DNA of 64,000 bases. It comes from Metaphire vulgaris. Its lineage: Eukaryota > Annelida > Clitellata > Crassiclitellata > Megascolecidae. Positions 1 through 10,706 of the stretch are shown here, one piece after another (the stretch's first letter is position 1; each line of letters starts with the position of its first letter). The DNA lies in NCBI GenBank assembly GCA_018105865.1, contig CM030847.1:15629589-15693588 (forward strand), read 5' to 3'. Both the position numbers and the translations under genes were made by a program. A model generated the notes under the pieces. That model was not told where the DNA came from. It made no database searches and was given only the letters and a program-made list of their open reading frames with translations.

Positions 1-1
1 T

Positions 2-506
2 GTCGTTTTGGCCGAAGGTGATTTAACGAAGACTGGCGAACGCGAAGTTTTCTTTGAACTTAACGGACAACTGCGATCTGTGTTTGTGAAAGACACCGAA
101 GCCATGAAAGTATGCCTTGCATTCAACGCACGTTCAGTTTCTTTATATTCTTCAAGCAGAATTCTTTTTTAAATATTACTTTTTCCAAGTAGAGTTCTAT
201 ATTTTCCCTCAAGTTAGAGAAACCGTAGAATGACGGATCTGGCATAAATTATTTTAGGAGATCCATTTTCATCCAAAGGCTCTGAAGGGCGTCAAGGGTT
301 CGGTCGGAGCCCCGATGCCCGGAGAGGTCATCGCGCTCAACGTGAAGGTTGGCGACAAGGTCGAAAAGGGTCAAAAGTTGGCCATTATGAGCGCCATGAA
401 GATGGAGATGATCGTACAGTCGCCCATCAGTGGAGTGATCAAGAGCGTTTCAGCTGAAAAAGGAATGAAACTTGAGGGCGATGATCTTCTCCTGGAAATC
501 GAATGA
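2..506 (+). CDS. PC: Pyruvate carboxylase, last two coding exons (partial gene)
   Basis: This is the C-terminal end of pyruvate carboxylase, the biotin enzyme that carboxylates pyruvate to oxaloacetate in mitochondria. Exon 2-109 reads in frame from base 2 and ends [12 protein letters not shown] before a GT donor at 110. Exon 258-506 follows an AG acceptor, continues in phase 0 with [11 protein letters not shown], and ends in a TGA at 504-506. The second exon is the biotinyl carrier domain. The biotin-accepting lysine is in AMKMEM (codon 399-401), and the surrounding [14 protein letters not shown] and QSPISGVI segments are typical of the fold. The phrase [16 protein letters not shown], just before the carrier domain, is characteristic of PC rather than propionyl- or methylcrotonyl-CoA carboxylase. 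The 5' part of the gene lies outside the window. Confidence 0.96.
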
Positions 507-2800
507 AGAAGTTCCGACGGCCACGAATGAGGCGGAAGAAAATTTGGAGATTTTTGATTATGATTGTGCTTTTTCTAAATGATTTGTTCCTTTAAATTCT
601 GCCTATATGAGTTAGTACTTTTTATGCATTAACTGTTGAATGTCATATTAATTGACAGATTCGTTAGATGTAATGTCCAGAGTTCTGATATAATGAAAAT
701 TTGTATGCTTTCAGTCGGATGAATTAGTTTATGTAGTTCTTGTTTCAGTTGCTCGCTAAAAAGACAATTGCTGTTGAATTTAAAATATTTGTTTAAAGTT
801 TTTTTTATTATGACTTTTTGCATTATCACTTCTTTTGTTGAAATATGCTTTCTCTTATTACATTTTCAGACTTCAGTTTGTTTCGCCTATATACCTCGTG
901 AAGCTTTTTATTTTTTTTTTGTTGATTGAAATAGTTTTTACTTTCAACTTTTGCTTAAAAATCAAAACTTAGCTCAATTGTGAAGTGTTCTAGTTTGAAT
1001 AGCATTTCTACTGTTTCTATGAATATTTTATAAGAACCTTGATGCATATTTTTGCTACTGTTTCATAATGTTTGTCATTGGTTGGAATTTTTACTTACTG
1101 CCAAAACTTGCCTTGTCCATCATCTAGATAGTATCAGGATGTTGTTTTGTTACTTGCCTATCGAGTCTGTTTTTGGAAGCATTTCTGCGATTGTTTTTTA
1201 ACTATTGTATGCTCAGTCATCTTTTGGAAATTAGTATATTAATAGTAATAATACTCAATGTTTGAGTTTTGTTTGAGTAATAGCCATTGAAAGAGTTGTG
1301 ATAGAACTCTAGAATTTTCAATACAGGCATTAATATGTAGTTGATAGCAAACTATGCATTTGGATCTTCAATATATTGGATATATAAAGACTTCAATTAA
1401 GCCGTTATAAAGGTATGCTAATTGCACACAAATGTGTTTGATTACTTCGACTGTTACAAAGAAGCAATCATTGTTTTGTGTAATTTTTCTCAGATTATTT
1501 TATAGCACTGTGATCCTAGAATAGCAGATGACTCCCATATTGAGTATATATAGTTATTTTTCAAACGTTGTGTTGTTAATAAATTATTTTGAGATGTTAT
1601 ACTGTAGAATTTTAGTGACTATTCTCATTCCTTTTGCACATAGAAACCTGGAAAGTGCAAATCTTGGCAAATTTCAAGGAATTTTGATTGTTGACCTTTA
1701 CAACCTTAACATTGATTACTCATACATTTGGCAAAGAACGAAATTGTCCAAATTTTGAATAAACATTTTCAAGTATTTGTATCCAAGATGAAAATTCTTG
1801 CTGCTCACCTGGTACATTTCCTTCATTTCAGACTGCTAATTCATTCTAGTTGGATAAGTACGGTAAAGTACCTTCTGAAGTCATAGATTACGTTATTTAG
1901 ACAAGTTGTAAAACGAGTACACAAGTAAGATGTATAATTGAATTTAAATGTACTAATACTTTTTCCTGATATTCTCTGAATAAATTGCTCAACTTTGTTC
2001 TCCTGTTTTTTCAAATAATTTCAGTAGATTAGGTTGCTTATGATGTTCAAAATGTTAATTTTTATAAACCTTACAATTGAAGGCCATTTACTGTTAGCCG
2101 AGATAATGTGATAGAGATCTTTTGCTCAGTGAAATCAGAAATAAGGCAAAATAAGGTTTGCAAATGTAATATGATGACATAATGTTAATGAAATTTGTTA
2201 TAGGAAATATTACATTTGATTTCATTTATGCCGATCGATCACGAGAACTGCATGAGCAGTTCTCGTGATCGATCGGCATAAATGAAATCAAATGTAATAT
2301 TTCCTATAACAAATTTCATTAACATTATGTCATCATATTACATTTGCAAACCTTATTTTGCCTTATTTCTTATTTAAACAGCTACATTTTTACCAATTTT
2401 TTTGGTTTAAATATATGGAAATAATACTTTGCTTTTTAGCATCTATTCTTACAGTTTGTTCTGATTTGCATTTGTGAACTGAAATGCCAGAAAACTAGTT
2501 GACTGATTCCCTAACCCAAGAATGTACCTGACAATGTTATTTCAAGTGTTCATTTTTGAGTATGTTGACTGTACTTTATTTCTCTTTTTATTACTAACTT
2601 TGCCCAAAAGAGGTTTAATTGTAATTAGCATATAAATGGTGAATTCGCAGTTCAGTTGTTGTATATCTACTGTGCTTTAGTTTGCACAATTTCAATTTGT
2701 GATTACTCATTAAACACACTGCATTTATTATCCTTGCCACTGTAATATATGTTGTGAGATAAAGTCGTCTTCAAAATAAAGCACACTCTTTGCTTCATCA
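507..2800 (+). other. Probable PC 3' UTR with several poly(A) signals
   Basis: AT-rich, non-coding sequence follows the PC stop codon. AATAAA motifs occur at about 1758-1763, 1979-1984 and 2775-2780, so alternative 3' ends are possible. It contains the long perfect palindrome at 2137-2370. No open reading frame of interest was seen on either strand. Confidence 0.55.
2137..2370. repeat. Perfect 115-bp inverted repeat with a 4-nt loop
   Basis: The arm 2137-2251 and the arm 2256-2370 are exact reverse complements over 115 bp, separated only by ATGA at 2252-2255; the first mismatch is at 2136/2371. Transcribed from either strand it would form a very long uninterrupted hairpin. It carries no obvious transposon termini or target-site duplication. 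It could be a genuine young palindrome or a fold-back artefact of library preparation or assembly. Confidence 0.95.
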
Positions 2801-2814
2801 TAAACATGTTTATT
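2775..2814. terminator. Convergent poly(A) signals of PC (+) and RPP14 (-)
   Basis: AATAAA on the plus strand at 2775-2780 and AATAAA on the minus strand at 2814-2809 face each other 28 bp apart. Cleavage usually falls 10-30 nt downstream of each signal, so the two transcripts would end in, and probably overlap across, the same few tens of bases. Confidence 0.6.
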
Positions 2815-2921
2815 AATTTTCACTCAAAGAAAATGCACAAAATCCAGATTGAACATTCTGTGATTCAGCAGAGGTCTTAGTATTTGAAGTTTGTCGACAA
2901 CCATTGCTTATTACAATGTAA

Positions 2922-3949
2922 TTACATCGGCTGAAAATAGGCGTTGCTGCGACTGTCGGCGGCCAGAGACATCAGATGACACGACGTCTATTAACACAAC
3001 ATTAGTTTTCACGTTCAACATTTTAGCAAAGTGACTTCTGAGTAATTAATATTAGAAATCTGCAATATGAACCCTCCTCCCTTGCACTTAAATGGTACAA
3101 AAACTTTCTATGCCAAAGTTCATGCTGCTTCTCGGCAAGTATTACACGTGATTGGAATTTTTGCTATTGACTTCGTTAAAAATTAAGTAAAACAGATCAA
3201 TAAATAATTTTACTGTTAAAATTATACAGTATATTATTTCAACCTGGTGAACGTGAAATATGCATGGAATGTCTTTGTAGGAACTCGTGCACGACAGTGT
3301 GGCCCAGATTTTCGTACGTTCGCTGAAATATTAGGCAAAAAACCTCAAATTTTCAGACAATACAAAAAAAATGAAGCAAAATAAACAATATTTTATTTAG
3401 ATGATAAGTTCATAAAAGGCAGAGGTCCAATTGGCTTTCGATGCACTGGATGAGTGACGTGGTCTTCATTGCTTTCTTCAGACATTTCTGGATGAACAAG
3501 TTGCCCAAGGTAACTATGCAGTAGCTAGGGGCTCGTCCATATAGTACGCATGCAAAAACGGCATTTTCAACCCGTCCCCCGTTTTGCACAGCGTACAAAT
3601 GCAAAATCTCCTAAATCCGACCCCCTCGGTGCATGCGTACTATGTGGATGGACCCTAGGATAAGATTCGAACCCGTTGCATGGAAAGAATCTTACCACCA
3701 TTCTCCCTCTATTTTATTAACATGAAATGTACGATTCACAGATACAGTCCAATACTGATATGTTAGATTCTAATATTTAGCTAACTGAAAGTAAATTTAA
3801 GAATTCAATATCAATTGTATAAAATCAAAGCAAAGAAACCTGTTTTGAAAACGTAAAATAGCCTGCCGTTTATCTTCCTTAAACAGCAAAACGTCAACCG
3901 AAGGTACAGAATTCTGTAAAGAAATAAACTGATTCATAAACAGAATATA

Positions 3950-3998
<49 letters not shown>

Positions 3999-5416
3999 GG
4001 CACGATTTGTAGGGAGAAGGGGAATCTTCCCCCACTGCCCAACTGCATCCCCTACTGCTACACCCCCACTGCTACATTTCCCAACAACTTCATCCCCCAA
4101 GCTCGACATATCCCCCCACTGCTCCAGGTCCCAAATCGCACCCTGTATATATATATATATATATATATATTAAATGTCTCTTCAAAATGTTGACTTCAAA
4201 ACTCCATATTTTCTATTTTCTCCTTTCCATCACAAATGAAGCTAGAAGCACTTGGCCACCAGATTCCATTTGCAACAGTTGCTGATTAATTATGCAGTTA
4301 ATTATTATGCCGACGGTCAAAGCACTCAAATTTTTGGCAGAAACTTCTAAAGTCAAATGTGAATATTCTTAATGGGGGCTTCTGATGGAAAAGGAGTCCC
4401 ATATACTCGATTCGAGCGTTGGCACCAGCGCTGATCTCCGGTCGCTTAGGCATGCACATAGCAGGTGGACTTAAGGCATTAATCTAGAGTAGATTGTCAG
4501 CAAAACAACAGGATCTGAACATACCTGGCCAAACAATTCCTTCAACATCTTCACTATCAGAAACTTGAACTGAGCAGCTGTCATTTCCACATTGCTGTCA
4601 CTGTCAAATTCTCTAAAACCATAAAAAAACACTTTACTATTACTCTATTTAGCAACTGCATTTTAAAATAGAAGTTCTTGGTACATATCACAATTTGTAT
4701 TACACTAATATTTACATATTGGAACAACAATGACAAGATTTAACCAATATACCTACCCATTATTAATTCATATGTACACACATGTTGGAGGCAGATAATA
4801 AGTGTTGAGATATAAACCTCTTGAGAATATAATATATATAATTTATATATAATATATATAATATACATAATATATATACATATTATATATAATACATACA
4901 ACAATATATACCCCCAAATTCATACACCCACCCACCACCAATCAAATTCCTGGCTATACCCATGATCAAAGCTTGAAAAAATTACTAGCATGGCAAAATT
5001 GCTCCTCTGGTCAAAAAATGTCTACCTACCTGACTGAGGTCAGTTTACAGGTGTTTAAATATGTTAAAAATATTGTGAAAAGCCTGTGTCATACTATATA
5101 AATTCTAGTCTTCTTCATTGTGGGTCTATGCGATATTCTGCTACATTGCCTAAGTTTATAAAACACTAGACATCGCATAAACCAATAAAAAATATCAAAA
5201 TCAGTGAACATTCCAAAGCTGGAACTCTGAACTCTACAGAACCTAGTCACTGCATATCCATTTTGATTTTCAACCTTTGAGAAATTACTCTTTGGGCAAA
5301 CATCAACTGAATTTTCAACCAGACGAGATTTATTTCTTTAAAAATATGTTTAATCCTTACAAAGTGACCTTCATGTAGCAAAACTTTGGAACCGCCACAA
5401 TCTTTTTAGAAGTCAT
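2922..5416 (-). CDS. RPP14: Ribonuclease P/MRP protein subunit p14 (complete, 5 exons)
   Basis: This is a small protein subunit of RNase P and RNase MRP, which mature tRNA 5' ends and process pre-rRNA. Exons on the minus strand are 5416-5361, 4612-4525, 3913-3840, 3322-3244 and 2987-2922. Phases are 2, 0, 2, 0, all flanked by GT-AG, giving 363 nt and 120 residues against about 124 in human. Exon 1 starts at an ATG (MTSKKIVAVPKF) and supplies CYMKVT. Exon 2 holds the diagnostic TAAQFKFLIVKMLKELFGQ, matching the family's NAAQFK...LFG. Exon 3 (SVPSVDVLLFKEDKRQAILR) matches the D-I-L...AILR strand and helix. Exon 4 (KIWATLSCTSSYKDIPC) matches KLWSSLTLLGSYK..C. Exon 5 matches the S..L..L...SR tail and ends at TAA 2922-2924. 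A minus-strand AATAAA lies about 110 bp downstream. I see no downstream HTD2-like reading frame as in the vertebrate bicistronic gene. Confidence 0.93.
3528..3655. mobile_element. TA-flanked MITE, family A copy 1 (RPP14 intron)
   Basis: The element is 128 bp with terminal inverted repeats (about GGGTCCATCCATATAGTACG) and is bounded by TA on both sides, as in Tc1/mariner-type insertions. The second copy is at 11,113-11,242, and a single matching end lies near 10,850-10,885. Confidence 0.75.
3952..4170. repeat. (TA)n microsatellite split by a 150-bp CAGGG-ended element
   Basis: A TA run at about 3952-3995 resumes at 4146-4170. Between them (3996-4145) is a C-rich 150-bp insert with inverted ends, CAGGGCACGATTTG and CAGGGTGCGATTTG. 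The ends suggest a hAT-type MITE that landed in the TA run, whose flanks would hide an 8-bp duplication. Confidence 0.6.
4380..4500. repeat. Possible SINE-like fragment
   Basis: The phrase GCATTAATCTAGAGTAG here recurs near 46,600, and the adjacent stretch has a weak box-B-like CGAATCGAG on the minus strand. Only these short matches support a dispersed repeat. Confidence 0.25.
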
Positions 5417-6121
5417 TGTTTCACTGTGAATGCAGCATTACGATTCCTTCGTACGGCTCTACAATAATTTCAAAAATCACAGAATACTACTTGAAAACCG
5501 ATGGAATAAGAGCTTAAAATCATGTAGAATCATGGGGAAATGAGCTCTTGATGGATTTCTAAGTACATATTCTTTCAAGTGGTTAGACATAAAGGATGCT
5601 CAGAGTGGACAATTTGCCATAAAGACGTTTTGCTCGAAGCCTCAAAATGTTTCCCCTTACAATCAAACCCTAAAAACTAATGCGTAACATTGTGTGCCTA
5701 TTGTCGAGGTTTATTGCTATAACATAGTAAATCTATTTCAAATATCACCGTACCATGGTATTAATTAGTATAACTGGACTGTTTTAGAGGTACTTGTTAA
5801 AGGCAATGCTACCCTAATCATAGTGCTTACAATGGGGAGGTTGATTCTGGGATTGAATAATACAGTAGGGAAATTGTCCATGCTGAAGGTGAAAAATCAG
5901 TATCACATTATAGCCACCCGAGTTATGACTGACCCCGTTATGACCGGCCCCGTTATGACTGACCCCGTTATGACTGGCCCCGTTATGACTGACCCCGTTA
6001 TGACTGGCCCCGTTATGACTGACCCCGTTATGACCGGCCCCGTTATGACTGACCCCGTTATGACCGGCCCAGTCATGACCATCCCTTAGTATCATATTAT
6101 AGCTGCACCAGTTATGACTGC

Positions 6122-6878
6122 CAGGGCCACTTTTAAGTGGGGCAAGAGGGGCATGTGCCCCGGGCCCCACTTTAAAGGGGACCCCCAAATTTCTTAACAG
6201 GATATGGCATCGACTCACACTATGCACTCTGTGAGTTGCTTGCGCCCGACAGTTTGAGGAGAAGCTGTAAAAGTCAACAGTTCCGAGGGGAGCGAGAAAA
6301 TATGAATGAGAGGAAGAACTGTTTCCTGCATGAAAAGACAGATGATTGCAGTATGGAGCATTTCATGCACCAATTAATAATTGAGGAGGACGTTTGCGCC
6401 ACTTTCCCAACCACAGAAGTGGCGTTGAAAATCTTCCTTTCTCTGAAGGTATCGAACTGCACTGGTGAACGGTCTTTTTCAAAACTGGCGCTGGTAAAAA
6501 ATCAGTTGAGGTCAACAATGTGTCAAGACTGGCTCAATCACCTGATGGTAGTGAGCCTGAAAGCGGACATTCTGCGTGGCTTAGACTTCTCAGATGTTAT
6601 TCAAGTTTCTGCTAGCCGAAAAGCTCGTAAAATGACCTTTACTGGCGTTGCAGCCTCCCAAGTTAATAAACTTGAATAACATCTGAGAAGTTTGATAAAA
6701 ACTTTGAAATTATAAGAATACTGTGACTACACCTTGCTTTTACTATACCGTTTGAAAAGTAGTCTGATGATACAATACACATACGTATACTGGTTTGACA
6801 AATTCAAGTGTCAAGAGCCTGAAAAGGGCCCCAATCTTAGGCTTGCCCCGGGCCCCAAAAATGGTAAAAGCGGCCCTG
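6122..6878 (+). mobile_element. hAT transposon, internally deleted, with 8-bp TSD
   Basis: The 757-bp element has termini CAGGGCCACTTTTA and (reverse complement of the right end) CAGGGCCGCTTTTA. It is flanked by the exact 8-bp duplication ATGACTGC at 6114-6121 and 6879-6886, the signature of hAT insertion. It keeps only the C-terminal part of a transposase (6236-6679). The target was a minisatellite unit. Confidence 0.93.
6236..6679 (+). pseudogene. hAT transposase C-terminal dimerisation region (fragment)
   Basis: The 147-residue frame contains ALKIFLSLKVSNCTGERSFS and KLALVKNQLRSTM, the conserved block of the hAT C-terminal dimerisation domain as seen in ZMYM1/hAT-like proteins. The N-terminal zinc finger and the rest of the catalytic domain are missing, so it cannot be an autonomous transposase. 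Confidence 0.85.
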
Positions 6879-7036
6879 ATGACTGCCCCCGTTATGACCA
6901 CTCCTGTTATGACCGCCCCGTCCAGCATTCTGAATGTGCTCTCAGCTCTGCTATCAAGCGGCCATAGACAGTAAAGCTGTATTAGTTGCCTCAATGATCT
7001 CATAGACTCTAGGTACACTGGAAACATGTGGCTTAC

Positions 7037-7144
7037 AGAAAATGCGACCGCCGCATCAGTCGCTTGTGTCAGCGCTGCCAGAATGGACATATTTCTGCAG
7101 CTGACTTCATCACTAGTGTCGCCCACAACATTACCACTTTTTAA
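7037..7144 (-). CDS. Candidate coding exon of an unidentified minus-strand gene
   Basis: On the minus strand a good acceptor (GAGATTACAG) precedes 108 open nt, followed by a GTAAGC donor; phase 0 at both ends. The product begins LKSGNVVGDTSDEV and continues NMSILAALTQATDAAVAFS. I do not recognise the family. The frame stays open beyond the donor, so the exon could be longer. It may belong with the exons at 10.7, 13.1 and 19.2 kb or be unrelated. Confidence 0.35.
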
Positions 7145-7284
7145 CTGTAATCTCTAGCTTGCAGTCACTTGTAGACACCATTTGAATCCATATTTGCAAT
7201 CATTTATTATGTTGATATTAAGCAGTAAATCAGGTAGCCTACTTGATTCTGTTACGGTGCAGAGTATGTGATTAGCCACTCAAA

Positions 7285-7570
7285 AGTCAAAATAAAAAAG
7301 TCAAAGTCCTTCCCGAGCCTCACGGGCTCATAGGGCGGCGCTGATCTCTGTTGCCAAAGCCCTCAGCCAGGTGTGCAATGCCACGGATACGGGGCTAGTG
7401 CATCGTGTAGCGTACCTGTTTGACTTATCGCAGTATTTTACCACTGCTCATCATTTTAACACTGCCCCCGAGGGAGTAAGGTCGAGTTGACCTTAGGGCT
7501 CCTGCGCGTCTCGAACTTGCAACCTTCTCTTTCGTCCAACACTGTTACCACTCTGCTAAATTCCTGCCCC
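7285..7570 (-). mobile_element. tRNA-derived SINE
   Basis: Read on the minus strand, the head has a pol III box A (TAGCAGAGTGGT, near 7558-7547) and box B (GGTTGCAAGTTCGAGAC, 7524-7508) at tRNA-like spacing. A body follows that ends GGCTCGGGAAGGACTTTGAC and an A/T-rich tail. It lacks acceptor-stem pairing expected of a functional tRNA gene. Confidence 0.75.
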
Positions 7571-8257
7571 CAATTATTCACAGAAGCAGAAAGTGCTACT
7601 TCTCACTTGAATCTAAACCTCAATAGCCAGTGCCTTGTAATTAAATGACTGAGTGTACAGCTGTTCGGCTTTTAAATATGGCGCTACAAATTCGAGTAAA
7701 TCCCACATTAACTAGACACCAGTAACTACATAAATAGAAATACACAAAACAATGTATATAATAAACCACCCTCTAATACTTTATTACCTTACTCTTTGTC
7801 GCAAAACTATCCAGAAAGAAGGAAATTATCACTAAAGCTATGTTAGACAAACTGTGATCAATTCCATTTAATTAGTCAAACCATAGTAATGTTTTCTATT
7901 GTCTCAACCATAGATTACGATCATTAGGTTATTTTTATAGCGCAGTATTTCAAATTAAAATCATCGATGGTCAAATAAAAATATAGAAATTTTGGAATGT
8001 ACTGCTATTGAAGACTATTGTGAATAATTAGACAGTACAATGTCAAATACAGAAATCAGGAAAATGCTAAACATCAAAAACTTTTGCGAAATATAGCGAA
8101 GAGAACACTAATTTTTGGGTTGCCGGATGCAAGAAGGTAAAAAATGGAGAATCTAGCATTCGGATTTCTGAGCACCGGAAAGAACTGGAAATATAGAAAC
8201 GCCAAATAGAGAAATAAGAGAATGGTCGGACGACATCCATGACTGAACCATATAGAC

Positions 8258-8615
8258 CAGCGGTTCTCAACATGTGGGTCGCGACCCCCAAGGGGGTCGA
8301 ATGACGATTTGCCAGGGGTCGCCCGAGACCATCAGAAATATGGGATTGTCTCTTTTCTTGTTATTGTACAAAATTTCCTCAGTGGTAGGTATACGACGTA
8401 CTAGTTGTTTTACTATAATAATATTGTCATTCGAGGATAGACATGGAGACAATTAAATAATAACGATTTCGAACATTTTGATTGTCGTAGCATTAGGCCC
8501 CTATTATTTTTAGCAGCTTACATTGTGAACGAAAATAATTTTACCGTTGGGGGTCGCCACATAATGGGGAATTGAATTAAAAGGGTCGCGGCACTATAAA
8601 GGTTGAGAACCGCTG
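8258..8615. mobile_element. SPIN-like hAT MITE with 8-bp TSD
   Basis: The 358-bp element has ends CAGCGGTTCTCAACATGTGG and, on the other strand, CAGCGGTTCTCAACCTTTAT. It is flanked by the exact duplication ATATAGAC at 8250-8257 and 8616-8623. Subterminal GTCGCGACCCCC, CAGGGGTCGCC..GACCATC and AACGAAAATAATTTTA..GGGGGTCGCCAC resemble, from memory, the SPIN hAT family. No transposase remains. Confidence 0.9.
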
Positions 8616-8691
8616 ATATAGACTAACCAAGGTGAACATTCAACATGTACATGTGTTGCGTTGACCCTAATATATTACACAATAGTTACTA

Positions 8692-9047
8692 GGGGGCCGT
8701 CCATTAATTAAGTCAACAATTTTGGGGCAATTTTTGACCCCTCATTTGTCAACTTTCACTTACCCCACCACCCATAATTACGTCAAAAACTTTTGAACCC
8801 CCTCCCCCCAGATCAGCGACAGGTCCCAATAACAAGGTTATTATTTTTGTGGTGAAGACTATTTCCCCCGTTTTTCCTCGAGTGTCAAAATGTGGCGATG
8901 ACCTTTTTGCCATGCTTTTTTCCATTGTAATAAGTAGTATTCCATTAAATTTCCTACTTTTTGATCATTTGTAAAATGTGAAAATTTTGACATCATCTTC
9001 TCTTGACCCCTCCCCTTAAATTGTTGACGTAATTAATGGACAGCCCC
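8692..9047. mobile_element. TA-flanked MITE, family B (356 bp)
   Basis: Inverted termini GGGGGCCGTCCATTAATTAA and GGGGCTGTCCATTAATTACG are bounded by TA on each side (8690-8691, 9048-9049). A related but larger element with CCATCCATAAATGACGTCAC ends is at 49,359-50,234. Confidence 0.75.
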
Positions 9048-10638
9048 TAACCTAAAGATCATATGGAAAAAGTTGACAATACTAAACCCATGTGATCTAT
9101 TATTCTAAATACGAATTTTCAAGACAAAGTTGTAATAAAATATGCATCTTTCTTTATCATGCAGATTTTTAAATAATGCATTTTTAATCAATTTGTATCT
9201 TCTCCACCAAAGACCAACATGAAATCAATATTTTCACAGCCAAATAAACTCATGATAAAACAAATATATTATATAGAAAATGAGCAAAATAACTACCAAC
9301 AGCTTTAGCTATGCTTATGAACATTTGGTGGTACCTATGAAATAATGAATAATTATCAATACATCAGACACACATACACTAGAAACAATCAAATTCAATA
9401 GAGACATATATGATTAACTTAAACCACAGGTAATGCTGCGAGCCGGCCACCAAAACTAAACCTGTAAATGAATTTTATTATAATTAGGATGGAGAAGGTG
9501 GGATTTACCCAATGCTCTGTCCAGCTAAGAAAGTTTACTCTTCCCCTATGGGGCTGCTTTATTAACATAGAATTTGCATGGTAAACCAAGACAGTGACTG
9601 TAACTTAAGCCAAAATCAAACACCATTCAGTGCTGGGTAAAATCATGCATAAGAGGTTTTAAAATCAAAAACAGCAGCAAAATAATGATTTTAAAATCAA
9701 AATCAAAATCATAAACTTTTTGACACTCCAAATGATTTAAAATCAAAATCACTAAATCATTACTTCAACGCTAACTTGTAATCAGCTGACTTGCACTATT
9801 CTCTAGGAATAATGACAACAGCAAGTTGTTTTAATAAGAATACACCATGCCACCTTATACACAGCAAGTGCAAATCCTTATCAGACAGTTTAATGGGAAT
9901 GGGATAAGCATAGCCAGTCAGTAATGCAGCACGAAGGCTGCTTCTTTATAGTGGTATGTAGCGGACAGTGGTTAATATCGAATTTTGAAATATAGCTGCC
10001 GAAGATGGAATAGCAGTGTGGAATCTGATGAACAGCTTTATGATGCTGTGGTAACTGTCGAGGTGCTTCAACAACAGAGTATGATAGGACTAGACACGAT
10101 TTTTGACATTGATTTCAAATCACATGAAAACACGTGATTTTTTATTTCAAATCATAATTTGATGATTTTTATGCTTCAAAATCATTTTCAAATAATAAAA
10201 CTGCTCTGGTTATGTGGCTTTTGTCAGTATTACTTAGTAAATTTACTTTTAGTCATGTCATTCTGGACCATTTTCTCTAGATAATTATCTAATCTAGCCT
10301 CACTTTCAGAAGTCGTCTATGCTCATGTCTAGTCCTATCATACTCTGTCGCTGAAGCAACTTCTTTATCAACACTTTTTTTGTTTCTGTATGAAGCGCCC
10401 CCCAGTGACTAAGCTATAAATTGGCATCAACTCGGTTGAAGGCAAAGGTGGCGAGCTAAGGACAATTAATTGCGCAAAATGCTATAGCATATGCACAAAA
10501 TCGGGTGGTAAAACAGCCATTCTCCCCCGTCATTTTTGACAGGTTAACAGTTAGTTATCAATAATTTTATAACATCCACCATACAATCACTAAACAGCAG
10601 CAGCAGCAGAAATTAAAACAAGTAATTTCTTCAAATCT
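9048..10638. other. AT-rich non-coding stretch with AAAATCA-rich repeat and a spaced inverted repeat
   Basis: About 9640-9770 and 10,095-10,200 are built from AAAATCA/TGATTTT words, like the ends of an old DNA transposon. An imperfect inverted repeat of about 37 bp joins 10,064-10,099 to 10,323-10,360 (shared core AGAGTATGATAGGACTAGAC). No convincing exon was seen. Confidence 0.4.
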
Positions 10639-10706
10639 TCATTCCAAAATTGCTTCAAAATCGACCACATATGGCTTCATCGAGTTGAAGATTCTCCATG
10701 TTCTAA
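10639..10706 (-). CDS. Candidate terminal exon of an unidentified minus-strand gene
   Basis: An excellent acceptor (TTTATGTTTTCTCCAG) precedes 68 nt that read, in the phase left by the exon at 12,997-13,132, RTWRIFNSMKPYVVDFEAIL and then E before TGA. Joined to that exon it closes a 67-codon frame. The family is not recognised and no poly(A) signal is obvious nearby. Confidence 0.4.

Larger units (their letters stand above)
5925..6921. repeat. GTTATGAC(T/C)GRCCCC minisatellite, interrupted by a hAT element
   Basis: A unit of about 15 bp, alternating GTTATGACTGACCCC and GTTATGACCGGCCCC, repeats from about 5925 to 6070, degrades to 6121, and resumes at 6879-6921 after the hAT insertion at 6122-6878. 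Long reading frames here on both strands are artefacts of the repeat unit length. Confidence 0.85.

Noticed and set aside
3410..3604. Minus-strand frame near the RPP14 gene, considered as an RPP14 exon
   Set aside because: It partly lies in a MITE, and its phase does not fit; exons at 3840-3913 and 3244-3322 match the family instead.
7500..7560. Possible functional tRNA gene on the minus strand
   Set aside because: Box A and B are present, but the acceptor stem does not pair and the sequence continues into a SINE body.
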